Assembly (NCBI GenBank): GCA_937766455.1 | Contig: CALLXD010000036.1 | Span: 1 to 58,867 of the forward strand | Reading direction: 5' to 3' | Source of the DNA: Vicinamibacterales bacterium | GTDB lineage: Bacteria > Acidobacteriota > Vicinamibacteria > Vicinamibacterales > UBA8438 | DNA length: 58,867 bases | Part shown: positions 1 to 8,011 of the stretch, piece by piece | Numbering within the stretch: position 1 is the stretch's first letter | How the letters are laid out: every line of letters starts with the position of its first letter | The notes under the pieces: model-generated | The model's database searches: none | Seen by the model: only the letters and a program-made list of their open reading frames with translations | Told to the model about the DNA's origin: nothing | Position numbers and translations under genes: made by a program

Positions 1-140
1 CGCGCGCTGTTCTGGTCGAGCGGTTACGTGAGGACCTTGGTAACGATCGCCTACCGGCCGCGGCCGGTCCGCAGGAAGAGTTGGCGCTTCGCTCACTGCT
101 GTATCTCGTCCTGAGCGCGCCTGAGTATCAACTGGCGTAG
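1..140 (+). CDS. DUF1800 family protein, C-terminal fragment
   Basis: The reading frame is open from base 3 to a TAG at 138-140 and ends in LRSLLYLVLSAPEYQLA, which resembles the usual end of DUF1800 proteins. The start lies outside the window. DUF1800 genes normally sit directly before a DUF1501 gene, as here (32-bp gap). The pair is common in Acidobacteriota and Planctomycetes. The family has no firmly established function. The call rests on the short tail plus context. Confidence 0.65.
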   Translation, partial: RAVLVERLREDLGNDRLPAAAGPQEELALRSLLYLVLSAPEYQLA

Positions 141-172
141 CGCACGACAACGCGACTTTGGGAGACAAGACC

Positions 173-1432
173 ATGACCATTCCCCACTTCACGAACTGCG
201 GGTGCTCGCGACGGGACTTTCTACGCAAGGGGCTTTACGGCGTGGGCGTCACGGCAGGCCTTCCATTGCTCTTGAGTCGCACGACCCAGGCGCTGACGGC
301 CCAGGCGTTGCGCGGCACCAGCATGGAAGCGAACCCGGAGCGCATTCTAGTGGTGGTGGAGCTGTCGGGTGGTAACGACGGACTGAACACCGTGGTGCCG
401 TTCGGGAACGATGAGTACTACCGCGTGCGGCCGAACATCGGCATCCGTGAATCTGAGGCCATCAAGATTGAAGATGGCTACGGGTTGCACCCGTCGATGG
501 TCGGATTCGAACGCCTGTATAAGGAAGGCAGGATGGGCGTGGTCCACGGCTGTGGCTACGACAATCCCAGCCTGTCCCATTTCTCATCGATGGGCTTCTG
601 GCACACCGGTGTACCAAATGGTGGCGAGCCACTGGGATGGCTCGGACGACTTGCCGACGGCGCGTATGACCATGACGCCCAAGGCAATATGATCGTCAAC
701 ATCGGCACGCGCCAGTCGCTCGCCGTCCAGGCGCGTCACCACCAGCCGCTCGTGTTCAACGACCCCCGTAGCTTCCGGCGCGAAGGCTCGGAGGCCGAGA
801 AGCAGGCCATTGAGAGCATCACGCCTGGCGCAGAGTCCAACCCCACGCTCGACTTTCTTTCTGCGACCGCCACCAATGCGGTCGAGAGTTCCGCGTTCGT
901 GCGCGAAGCCGCGGCCGGCTACAACAGCCCCATCGACTACGGCATCGGCGGGCTCTCCCCCCAACTCCGCCGTGTGGCCGCGCTGATCAACGCCGACATG
1001 CCTACCCGGCTCTACTACGTGAGCTATCAAGGCAACTCGTTCGATACCCACGTGCACCAGGCAGACCCGCACGCCCGTTTGCTGACCTATACCGCCGACG
1101 CCGTCCGCGGATTCGTACAAGACCTCACCCGCATCGGTCGCGCCGACGACGTCGCCATCATGATGTTCACGGAATTCGGACGACGCGTGGAAGAGAACGC
1201 CAGCCTTGGCACCGACCACGGCACCGCCACGCCCATGTTCGTCATCGGCAACGGGGTCGAAGGCGGGCTGCACGGCCGTCATCCAAGCCTCACGGATCTC
1301 GACGACGGCAACCTGAAGATGACCACCGACTTCCGCCGCGTCTACGCCACCATGATTCGCGACTGGCTCGGCTACAAAGACCCGGAGTCGATCCTCAAGG
1401 GATCGTTCGATTCGCTACCGTTGTTTGCCTAG
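173..1432 (+). CDS. DUF1501 domain protein, Tat-exported
   Basis: This is a 419-aa protein. A twin-arginine signal (CSRRDFLRKGLYGVGVTAGL) lies near residues 11-35, so folded export is expected. The body has DUF1501 features: VVVELSGGNDGLNTVVP near the start, HPSMVGFERLY, and the C-terminal FTEFGRRVEENASLGTDHGT block, which resembles sulfatase/phosphatase-fold metal sites. The ATG at 173 is chosen over an upstream TTG at 158 because GGGAG sits 8 nt before it. It probably forms an operon with the upstream DUF1800 gene. The stop codon TAG lies inside the terminal inverted repeat of the adjoining MITE, so the insertion may have set the present C-terminus. The enzymatic role is unknown. Confidence 0.9.
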   Translation: MTIPHFTNCGCSRRDFLRKGLYGVGVTAGLPLLLSRTTQALTAQALRGTSMEANPERILVVVELSGGNDGLNTVVPFGNDEYYRVRPNIGIRESEAIKIEDGYGLHPSMVGFERLYKEGRMGVVHGCGYDNPSLSHFSSMGFWHTGVPNGGEPLGWLGRLADGAYDHDAQGNMIVNIGTRQSLAVQARHHQPLVFNDPRSFRREGSEAEKQAIESITPGAESNPTLDFLSATATNAVESSAFVREAAAGYNSPIDYGIGGLSPQLRRVAALINADMPTRLYYVSYQGNSFDTHVHQADPHARLLTYTADAVRGFVQDLTRIGRADDVAIMMFTEFGRRVEENASLGTDHGTATPMFVIGNGVEGGLHGRHPSLTDLDDGNLKMTTDFRRVYATMIRDWLGYKDPESILKGSFDSLPLFA

Positions 1433-1588
1433 CAGCCCGTGGTGAAACTGCATTCGATCGACGCTGAACCCGGCCGATCTGCGTTGTTCATCGGTCAAAT
1501 ACTGTCGGTATTGTTCCTCTTCTCGCCTTGTTCGACCGGCCCAGCGCCGGTCTCTGTGCGACGCGGGACTTCCACCACGGGCTGCTAG
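1429..1588. mobile_element. MITE-like element, copy 1
   Basis: This 160-bp element is bounded by a perfect 15-bp terminal inverted repeat, CTAGCAGCCCGTGGT at 1429-1443 and its complement at 1574-1588. The interior matches the copy at 2830-2994 along its whole length with scattered differences, in the same orientation. It encodes no transposase. The left end overlaps the stop codon of the DUF1501 gene. Flanking CTAG could be part of the repeat or a target duplication; because CTAG is palindromic this cannot be settled here. Confidence 0.8.
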
Positions 1589-1635
1589 TCACGGCGCCGG
1601 TAGTAAGAGCCTGCAGGTCCGCGGAGCAAGCGGTC

Positions 1636-1789
1636 TCACTGACTCGTTACGGCCGCGAGCAGATCGAGCGGACTCTTGGCAGGGTTGCGCAATTCCCCTA
1701 ACGACATGGGTGTACACCATCGTCGTTTCGACTCGGGCGTGCTCCAGGTATTCCTGAATCTGCCGGATGAGGCGCCATTTCGAATCCAC
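1636..1789 (-). pseudogene. Integron-type tyrosine recombinase, C-terminal remnant
   Basis: On the minus strand one frame reads IQEYLEHARVETTMVYTHVV. This matches the tyrosine-recombinase box with the catalytic YTH, as in the IntI motif 'QELLGHxDVxTTMIYTHV'. A frameshift right after it moves to GELRNPAKSPLDLL, which resembles the IntI-type ending 'xSPLDxL'. Only about 50 residues of the catalytic end remain, so the gene is dead. It lies between a MITE and an IS30 derivative. No attI or attC site was recognised nearby. The call rests on this short but characteristic motif. Confidence 0.6.
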
Positions 1790-1862
1790 TGCAACGAGGA
1801 CTTTAAGAAGGCCAGGCCGCGCGACGCAGAAGGCGCGTCGACCACGCGGGAAGAAGACGATT

Positions 1863-2346
1863 TAGATTCAAGTTTGAAGTGCAACAGCTGTCATAGCCCA
1901 TAGAAGCATTCCTCCGGTGTGCGATAGTCCAGACGCTTGCGAGGGCGCGTGTTGAGTGCGTGTGCGATGGCGCCGCAGTGGCATCGTTGCTCGAGGAGGC
2001 CGTAGGTCACGCACCAATCGTCCGCGGTGAACTGGCCGTTTCGCCGCGACCGGGACCGTCGCCCGCGCGTGCGCTCGGCGGCCTTCGAGGGCCGACCGTC
2101 CATCGGCGCGGGAACAGTTGCGGCGCAACTCCCGCGACACGGTGCTCCGGTGGCGTCCCAGAATCTGGGCGATCTCGGCTTGATTGAACTCGTGCTGCTT
2201 CAACTTCGAGATCATGTATCGTTCATCCGAGGTGATCTGGCGATATCTCATCAGCGATTCCGCTGGCTTGGTGGTGGGAGGAATCGTCGAGTATCCCAGG
2301 TCGCCTCCGCGATGGGAACTCGGGGCGTTGCACTTAGTTTCTGAAT
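1863..2346. mobile_element. Internally deleted IS30-family element
   Basis: The ends at about 1863-1883 and 2325-2346 form an imperfect ~22-bp inverted repeat; both contain GTTGCACTT inwards, followed by an A/T-rich, TGAATC/TGAATTC-like outer part. The ~485-bp interior holds only the N-terminal HTH and the extreme C-terminus of an IS30 transposase. Full IS30 elements are about 1.0-1.2 kb, so this copy has lost its centre and is non-autonomous. Confidence 0.6.
1868..2251 (-). pseudogene. IS30-family transposase, internally deleted and frameshifted
   Basis: The minus strand starts MRYRQITSDERYMISKLK followed by the HTH segment FNQAEIAQILGRHRSTVSRE, which is typical of the IS30 N-terminus. The frame then shifts and joins IAHALNTRPRKRLDYRTPEE, the IS30 C-terminus. 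A further shift gives the VALQT ending. The DDE core is missing. Two frame changes and the loss of the centre show it cannot encode an active transposase. Confidence 0.75.
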
Positions 2347-2441
2347 TCGCCCGTTCTAACAACGGGTTGCAGCGGACGCCCGCAGGTTGGGCCTGGGCGT
2401 AGACTTGGAGGTACGGGCTCACTTGAAACGGAGGGACGAGA

Positions 2442-2828
2442 ATGAAAATCTCACTAACGAGCGTATTCGTCGATGATCCTGTCAAGGCGCACAAGTTCTA
2501 CACTCAGGCGCTCGGATTCCAATCGAAAGAGTTTGTCCAGGATGCACAGCTCGCCATAGTCGTGTCCCCGGAAGATCCACAGGGCACTTCCTTGCTTCTG
2601 GAGCCACGCGGTGATTCATTCGCAAAGACGTATCAGGAGCATGTCTATAGTGCCGGTTTGCCAATTATCGTATTCAGCGCAAGCAATATCGAAACGACCA
2701 GACGGGGTCTGGAATCTCGAGGAGTGAAGTTTCGAGATGATCTTGCCAAACCGGAATGGGATCTCCAGAACCTGTTTGAGGACACCTGCGGTAATTTGCT
2801 CATGCTGCAGGATGAGAACAAGGCCTAG
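2442..2828 (+). CDS. VOC superfamily (glyoxalase/bleomycin-resistance-like) protein
   Basis: This 128-aa protein has the single vicinal-oxygen-chelate module: an N-terminal beta-alpha unit (ISLTSVFVDDPVKAHKFYTQ, ALGF) and a C-terminal half with KFRDDLAKPEW and the DTCGNLLMLQD strand. VOC proteins bind a metal and act as lyases, dioxygenases or drug-binding proteins; the substrate cannot be told from sequence. GGAGGGACGAG lies directly before the ATG and fixes the start. The gene is flanked by the IS30 remnant upstream and by MITE copy 2, which begins two bases after the stop codon. It looks like a lone surviving gene in an insertion-rich stretch. Confidence 0.85.
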   Translation: MKISLTSVFVDDPVKAHKFYTQALGFQSKEFVQDAQLAIVVSPEDPQGTSLLLEPRGDSFAKTYQEHVYSAGLPIIVFSASNIETTRRGLESRGVKFRDDLAKPEWDLQNLFEDTCGNLLMLQDENKA

Positions 2829-2829
2829 A

Positions 2830-2994
2830 CTAGCAGCCCGTGGTAAAAGTCCGCTGCATTCGACCGACGCTGAATCCGGCCGATCTGCGTTGTTCATCGG
2901 TCAAATACTGCCGGTATTTTCCCTCTTCTCGCCTTGGTCGGCCGGGCCAGCGCCGGTCTCGGTGCGACGCGGGACGTTCACCACGGACTGCTAG
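2830..2994. mobile_element. MITE-like element, copy 2
   Basis: This 165-bp element is in direct orientation to copy 1. Its ends are CTAGCAGCCCGTGGT (2830-2844) and ACCACGGACTGCTAG (2980-2994), so one base of the inverted repeat has diverged. The interior shares blocks such as CCGGCCGATCTGCGTTGTTC with copy 1. It starts two bases after the stop codon of the VOC gene, so both copies sit at gene 3' ends. Confidence 0.8.
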
Positions 2995-3089
2995 CAACCC
3001 AATACAGCGAACACCCACTGGGTCGCTGGTTTGCCCGTTAGCCAGACAAGTCAGGACAAGGACCATGAACCAGGCCCAAGTGTAGGCGG

Positions 3090-3548
3090 GTGAAGCCTAT
3101 GGATCGAATCACGCACAGCCACCACTGGAAGCACGTGTCTGCCATCGCCGTCTTTGGCCTTTCTGGTGTCTTGCTGATTCGAGCCCTCACAAGTATGGAG
3201 ACCCTCCCAGCGAGGGGTGTCATCGCGATCCCGTTGTTAGGCCTGAGCGCCATCTTCACGATTGTCCCGCTCGTGAGGATGGCGAATCTGACCATTGACC
3301 CGGTCGCAGGCACCTTCCAGTGCTGGTGGGGGTTTCTATGGCCGCTTCGTTCACTGGACGGCCGATTGAATGACATCGCGGGACTTGAGGTAAGAACACA
3401 CGCGTGGTGGCAGGGGCGTTGGCCCCATCGGGTCTATCGGTCAGTCGGACGACGACTCCCATTGTGCGCTGCGAATAGCGTCAGCGAAGCGCGCCAAGAA
3501 GCTGGGTGGCTAGCGCGCGACCTGGACACAGACGCTCTGAAGACATAG
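3090..3548 (+). CDS. Small membrane protein, bacterial-PH-like
   Basis: This 152-aa protein has two hydrophobic segments near residues 17-30 and 43-62, followed by a cytoplasmic-looking domain. The segment NLTIDPVAGTFQCWWGF then LRSLDGRLNDIAGLEVRT has the alternating strand pattern of small bacterial PH-like membrane proteins. The start is a GTG at 3090 or the ATG at 3099. No clear ribosome site was seen. No specific function can be assigned. Confidence 0.5.
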   Translation: MKPMDRITHSHHWKHVSAIAVFGLSGVLLIRALTSMETLPARGVIAIPLLGLSAIFTIVPLVRMANLTIDPVAGTFQCWWGFLWPLRSLDGRLNDIAGLEVRTHAWWQGRWPHRVYRSVGRRLPLCAANSVSEARQEAGWLARDLDTDALKT

Positions 3549-3624
3549 CGGGAGCGGTTACAGGACTCTTGCCGTGACGGCGAACGTTGGGGTGAACCGG
3601 CAACGGGCCTGAGGGAGATTTCGG

Positions 3625-4071
3625 GTGGCCCATGACCCCGTCGGGGATGGAGACTGGACGGCGCGAGTGATGCCGCGTCGCGTGACGAGGAGCACAAGCG
3701 TGAGCTCAACCAGGACTCTGACGACATTTCTCGGTTGGTGTACGGTCATCAACTTCAGCCTGTTGATTCTTGCCGGTTTGGTCTGGATGATCCTCAAAGA
3801 CGGCGTGGCTGGGTTCGGGGCGCCGATGTTCGGTGTCACCGAGGCGGAACTGAAAGTGACCTTCATGCGAGTGCTACTCCAGTATCGAGCTGGGATCGTG
3901 CTGTTCAACCTCGTACCGTGGATCGCACTGAAGATCATGGCCGGCACCGCCGCCCCGCGACAATGGGCGACAACGGAACAACGACTGGTCGTCGGTTCGT
4001 CCGCCCGCGTGGCCAAAATCCCCGGGCGAGCCTTCTCGTCGACGGCCGCCGCCGTTATAGTTCACACTTGA
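3625..4071 (+). CDS. DUF6868-like small membrane protein
   Basis: This 148-aa product has a conserved-looking core: TFLGWCTVINFSLLILAGLV (membrane segment 1), a loop with FGVTEAELKVTFMRVLLQYR, and VLFNLVPWIALKIMAG (membrane segment 2). The GWC..N and LFNLVPWIAL motifs match what I recall of DUF6868, whose members are about 80-90 aa. The present ORF has about 40 extra residues before the core and about 40 after it, and the tail looks like read-through after a lost stop. GGGAGAT precedes the GTG at 3625; an internal ATG at 3670 is an alternative start. Confidence 0.55.
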   Translation: MAHDPVGDGDWTARVMPRRVTRSTSVSSTRTLTTFLGWCTVINFSLLILAGLVWMILKDGVAGFGAPMFGVTEAELKVTFMRVLLQYRAGIVLFNLVPWIALKIMAGTAAPRQWATTEQRLVVGSSARVAKIPGRAFSSTAAAVIVHT

Positions 4072-4168
4072 GCATTCCAACGCCGGTGCATCTCTTGCGA
4101 CCCGAGGATTGCATTGCAGCACGCTCCCATATCTGTCTCACCACGAGGAGAGCCTGTCCATAGACCGA

Positions 4169-5855
4169 ATGGGGACACCCGCCCCTCCCGTCAACAGTCG
4201 TGCGCCAGGGCGCCGGCTTGCCCGGAACCTGGTGTGCGCGCTGCTGTTCGTGGGCGTGTCCGCCCCTGGGGCTGGACACGAGGTCGGCGGCCGCGCAGCC
4301 GCCCAATGATCCGCCCAGCTCGGGGCCGTTCGGGTCGCCCATCCGAACCTTCATCCCGTTCGATGAGCCCGACGCAGACTTCTATAGCTTCGAGGTCTCC
4401 GATCTGGAGGTGTACAACCTCGAGATCAATACCAGCGGTGCCACCATCGGTATCGGAAGCGGAACTGGCAACGACGACGTCCTGGAAATCCAAGGGCTGA
4501 CGGCCGGCGGTTTTGGCCTCGCGACGCCCAGGACCATCGGATTCGGAGAACGCGTGAGAGTGCAGGCCACCGTGGGCGTCCCGATTAGCGGCAACGCTCC
4601 ACGGCTCGACGGCATCGTGCCGGGCGAATCGTTCGCTGGTGTCCAGATCAACAACGCACAGAGCGATCCGCCCAAATTTGTCATCGGCGCGGCGTTCCCA
4701 ACCGAGAACGGCACGACGATAGCCGGCGCCACCCAGGATGGCGTGTTCGGTCAGCAACTCCTCCCCGGCGTGTTTGCTGTGGACATCGTGGTTGATCGTA
4801 GAATCGACGACTTCGATGGGATTCTCAAGGAGGGCGCAGGCGTGCGATATCGCCCGGCCGGATCCAACGAAGACTTCGCCATCCTGTTCGACCGCTACTT
4901 CCAGATTGAGGGCGAGGGTTCGAACCAGATCCTCCCAAACGTGAACGGTTTCCAGACCACGTTCGGTGCGGACAGGCTGGGTCCGGGAGCGACCATGTTC
5001 ATCGACGATGTGATCACCAGCGGCCTCGGCGACCCGGCGGCTGTTCCGGTGACCACCTCTATTGACGAAGCATTCGATCTGGAGATCGAAGCGTTCGTCA
5101 AGACCGCACAGAGCCCGGCGGATGCGGATCGATTAATCGAACGCGCCATTGATCTGCTAACTGCGGCCGAGCAGCAGATCAGCCTCGCCGGCGGGTTCCA
5201 GAGCGGGTCGCGGACGTCGGACGCCCTCATGGAGCTGAGTAAGGCCAAGAAGCTCGACGTGGAGGCCCGCGAAGCGATCGCCAACAACGACCCGGCGACG
5301 GCCAATCAGGCGTTGATCGACGCGGCAACGGCCAAGGCGCGCGCGGAACTGTTCCTGGAGGGCCACAACCCGCAGCCTGGCCCATTTCCCGACGGGTTGG
5401 GTGGCTTTGATGCTGGTGACCCGATTTTTGCGGATGGATTCGAGTCGGGCGACGTCAGTGCCTGGTCGACCGGTGAGAGAAGAGATACCCTCGACCAGCC
5501 CGGGTGCACGCCCAGCTCGGACACGCTGTGTCTCGGGAACGAGGGGCGGTTCCGGGCCACGGTGGAGTGGAAGGACTTTTCGAACAACACAGGATCGCGA
5601 CAAGTGCTCGACACATCGGGTGACACCGGGACCTTCTTTTTCTTCAATCCGGGCAGTCCCGAGGTGACGGTCCGGCTGACTGATCGGTGCCAGTACAACA
5701 ACCACTTCTGGGTTTTCTACGCAGGCACGACCAACGTCGAGTACACCCTGACGGTGACAGACCCGAACTCGGACCAGACGAAGTCATATTTCAATCCGTT
5801 GGGGATGCCGGCCGCGGCGATCACCGATACCTCGGCCTTCGCGACCTGCCCGTAG
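4169..5855 (+). CDS. Secreted protein with FADGFESGD linker and C-terminal beta domain; frameshift in signal peptide
   Basis: The ~530-aa mature part is open in one frame from about 4271: a beta-rich N-terminal domain (about residues 30-260), a helical stretch (DEAFDLEIEAFVKTAQ to ATAKARAELFLEGHN), the linker DPIFADGFESGDVSAWS, and a C-terminal domain with RFRATVEWKDF, FWVFYAGTTNVEYTLTVTD and the ending ITDTSAFATCP. That C-terminal domain is frequent in secreted Acidobacteriota proteins of unknown role. A good signal peptide (RRLARNLVCALLFVGVSAP) is encoded from the ATG at 4169 but in another frame. Moving one base at the GGGG run near 4267-4270 joins it to GLDTRSAAAQPPND with an AAA-Q cleavage site. 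A hairpin terminator follows. Confidence 0.7.
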
Positions 5856-5906
5856 CCGGCGCCCCGGGGTCGGAAACGACCGTGGACTGACCAGCGCGCA
5901 CATCAG

Positions 5907-5940
5907 GAGCCGCCACGCCCAGCCGGGAGCGTGGCGGCTC
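5907..5940 (+). terminator. Hairpin terminator after the secreted protein gene
   Basis: A perfect 11-bp inverted repeat, GAGCCGCCACG (5907-5917) and CGTGGCGGCTC (5930-5940), with a 12-nt loop lies 51 bp after the stop codon. There is no long U tract after it, so it would be a strong-stem, weak-tail terminator or a 3' end stabiliser. Confidence 0.55.
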
Positions 5941-6000
5941 TCACCCTCCCGTCAGAATCTTACGGACCGATCGATGCGCGCCCGAGGCGAGGAACGAGAA

Positions 6001-6378
6001 ATGGCGGGAGCTAAGGACCCAACAACAGCCCTACGGCAAGCCGCGTCGGTCCTTCCAGACGTCGTAGAGGCACTGTCCTGCAACCAGACGTCCTACAAGG
6101 CTGGGAAGAAGGCCTTCCTGTATGTAGGACCCGGCGCCAAGGGGGTCGGATACAAGGCCATGTTCAAGCTCGAGGCGTCGCTGGGGGACGCAGAGAGCCT
6201 GGCGAAAAGCGCGCCGGCACGGTACGAGCTTGGTGTTGGCAACTGGGTCACGACGCGGTTTTCCGAGGAAGCACCGCTGCCGAAGAAAATCTGGAGTAGC
6301 TGGCTCACGGAGTCGTACGCGGGGGCGACGAAGGGGAGAACGGCCAGGAAGCAGAGCGCTCACCAGAACGCGGGGTAG
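6001..6378 (+). CDS. MmcQ/YjbR family protein
   Basis: This 125-aa protein contains the YjbR-type core KAFLYVGPGAKGVGYKAMFK, then YELGVGNWVTTRFSEE and IWSSWLTESY, matching the small MmcQ/YjbR-like fold whose biochemical role is not established. The ATG at 6001 is preferred over the in-frame ATG at 5974 because GAGGAACGAGAA precedes it directly. Length fits the family (about 115-130 aa). It stands in a region of gene decay, just before the remnant of a methyltransferase. Confidence 0.75.
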   Translation: MAGAKDPTTALRQAASVLPDVVEALSCNQTSYKAGKKAFLYVGPGAKGVGYKAMFKLEASLGDAESLAKSAPARYELGVGNWVTTRFSEEAPLPKKIWSSWLTESYAGATKGRTARKQSAHQNAG

Positions 6379-6395
6379 CCCGGCAGACCATGTCG

Positions 6396-6572
6396 ACATA
6401 CTCGACGGGGCCCGTACTTCACCGGAGAAGCTGAGTCTTTTCTATATGGCCGTGTCCATAGTGATGGTGGCGGTGCTGCAGCAGTTCGTTGTTATTCCAG
6501 AGGAACGCTATCTGGCGGAATCGTCGGCGACGGTATTCGCAGTACCGGTCACAAGTGCGACGTTGGTTGTGA
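6396..6572 (+). pseudogene. Isoprenylcysteine methyltransferase-like protein, C-terminal remnant
   Basis: One frame reads a membrane segment followed by FVVIPEERYLA. After a one-base shift near 6520 the sequence continues RYSQYRSQVRRWL and a TGA at 6570-6572. Together these copy the usual ending of ICMT/PEMT-type membrane methyltransferases (VIPxEExYL...FGxxYxxYxxxVRRWL). An upstream piece (RGPYFTGEAESFLYG) may be the eroded 'RNPMYLG' region in a third frame. The N-terminal half is gone. Confidence 0.5.
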
Positions 6573-6608
6573 CAAGAGAGCGCAACAAGAGGGGAGCATG
6601 GCACCATC

Positions 6609-6732
6609 ATGCCTGTGATGATTCGGCTCATGCGTTTCCCCACGGCGGTTAGGAGAGATCCCGATATCGAAGCGTGGATGGGCGAGCACCCTGACCCGTT
6701 GGGGGGCATCGCGACACGCTGGTTTGATGTCA
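6609..6732 (+). pseudogene. DUF1801-like protein gene, 5' part (split by IS481)
   Basis: The frame from the ATG at 6609 reads to RRDPDIEAWMGEHPDPLGG and IATRWFDV, then enters the IS481 element at about 6733. Removing the element and one copy of the flanking GTCA joins WFDV in frame to MRGCGEDVREL of the 3' part, giving a complete ~135-aa DUF1801-like protein. The insertion therefore disrupted a gene that was otherwise intact. Confidence 0.75.
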
Positions 6733-8011
6733 GGTACGGTCCAGACACATCCTTTACAGATCAGTCCAGGGACATCGTTTACACCTCGTCGAGCATGGGG
6801 GCCAGGAGGTGGTCGCCAATGCCGTGGAGCGAGAGGTCAACGATGGATCAGAAACGACTGTTCATTAAGGACTACCAGCGAAGCGCATTCTCGATGGCCG
6901 AGCTGTGCCGGCGCTACGGGATCAGCCGACCGACGGGCTACAAATGGGTGGACCGGTTCGAGACCGCCGGGATGCCGGGCCTGGACGAGCGGTCCCGGCG
7001 GCCGCACGGCTGCTCCCACGAGACGGCGATCGAGGTCACCGAGGCGATTCTCGAGTTGCGGCGCAAGCACCCGTTCTGGGGGCCCAAGAAGCTGTTGGCG
7101 GTCCTGCGGCGGCGGCATCCGCGGGTCCCCTGGCCGGCCCGGTCGACCATCGCCGATCTGCTTACGCGGCACGGCCTGGTCGAACGGCGCCGACGACGCA
7201 CCTACCCGGGGCACCCCGGCAAGCCCATCCAGTCGATGGACGCGCCCAATGACACCTGGTGCATCGACTTCAAAGGCCAGTTCAAGACCGGCGATGGCCA
7301 GTACTGCTACCCGCTTACGGTCACGGATGGCTGCTCGCGTTTCATCCTCGGGTGCCAGGGACTCCCGTCGACCGCCCACGCTGGAACGAAACCGGTCCTG
7401 CAGCGCGTATTTCAGGAGTACGGCCTCCCGACGATCATCCGGTCGGACAATGGCGTCCCCTTCGCGACCGCCGCCATCGGGCGACTGAGTCGCCTGTCTA
7501 TCTGGTGGATCCGTCTGGGCATCTACCCCGAGCTCATCGAACCCGGGCACCCGGAGCAAAACGGCCGCCACGAACGGATGCACAAGACACTCAAGCAGGA
7601 GACGACGCGACCTCCCGCCGCCACGCGTCGGAGCCAGCAGCGCCGCTTCGATAGCTTTCGGACGGAGTTCAACGACGAGCGGCCCCACGAAGCCCTCGAC
7701 CAGCACACGCCCGCGTCGCGCTACCGGCCCTCGCAGAGGCGGTGTCCTTCGCGGCTGCCGCCCATCGAGTATCCGGCCCACTTCGAAACTCGGCTGATGA
7801 GTGGCAACGGCGGTTTCCGATGGGCGCACCGGCGCGTGCCTTTGTCCCATCTTCTCGAAGGCCAGTACATTGGCCTCGAAGAAGTCGACGACGGCATCTG
7901 GGATGTCTACTATAGCTACGTCCGCCTCGGTCAGATGGACGTGCGCACCTATCAGGTCGAGGACGCACTGGGGCGGCGCATGAGGCACCCGAAGGTGTAA
8001 AGGATGTCCCC
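6733..8011. mobile_element. IS481-family insertion sequence
   Basis: The element carries one intact transposase gene. Its right end reads GTGTAAAGGATGTCCCC (7995-8011). The complement recurs twice at the left: as ACATCCTTTACA at 6747-6758 and as GGGACATCGTTTACACC at 6769-6785. GTCA at 6729-6732 and at 8012-8015 is the likely 4-bp target duplication, since excising the element with one copy restores the host frame. The exact left boundary is less sure because the outer bases do not pair with the right end. Confidence 0.75.
6819..8000 (+). CDS. IS481 family transposase
   Basis: This 393-aa transposase starts MPWSERSTMDQK, a common IS481 opening. It has an N-terminal HTH (SMAELCRRYGISRPTGYKWV), an HTH_29/Mu-type linker with GLDERSRRPH, and the integrase catalytic core. 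The DDE residues are D150 (TWCIDFKG), D210 (IIRSDNGVPF) and E252 (HPEQNGRHERMHKTLK). The C-terminal FNDERPHEALDQHTPASRY motif is present. No frameshift was found, so the enzyme may be active. An upstream in-frame ATG at 6609 belongs to the interrupted host gene, not to the transposase. The stop codon lies inside the right terminal repeat. Confidence 0.93.
   Translation: MPWSERSTMDQKRLFIKDYQRSAFSMAELCRRYGISRPTGYKWVDRFETAGMPGLDERSRRPHGCSHETAIEVTEAILELRRKHPFWGPKKLLAVLRRRHPRVPWPARSTIADLLTRHGLVERRRRRTYPGHPGKPIQSMDAPNDTWCIDFKGQFKTGDGQYCYPLTVTDGCSRFILGCQGLPSTAHAGTKPVLQRVFQEYGLPTIIRSDNGVPFATAAIGRLSRLSIWWIRLGIYPELIEPGHPEQNGRHERMHKTLKQETTRPPAATRRSQQRRFDSFRTEFNDERPHEALDQHTPASRYRPSQRRCPSRLPPIEYPAHFETRLMSGNGGFRWAHRRVPLSHLLEGQYIGLEEVDDGIWDVYYSYVRLGQMDVRTYQVEDALGRRMRHPKV

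Noticed and set aside
6601..6616. TGGCAC-N5-TGCC as a second sigma-54 promoter
   Set aside because: The GG-GC spacing is one base short and the -12 TTGC is missing.
6837..7988. A 383-aa minus-strand frame inside the IS481 transposase
   Set aside because: Antisense shadow of a well-supported transposase gene.
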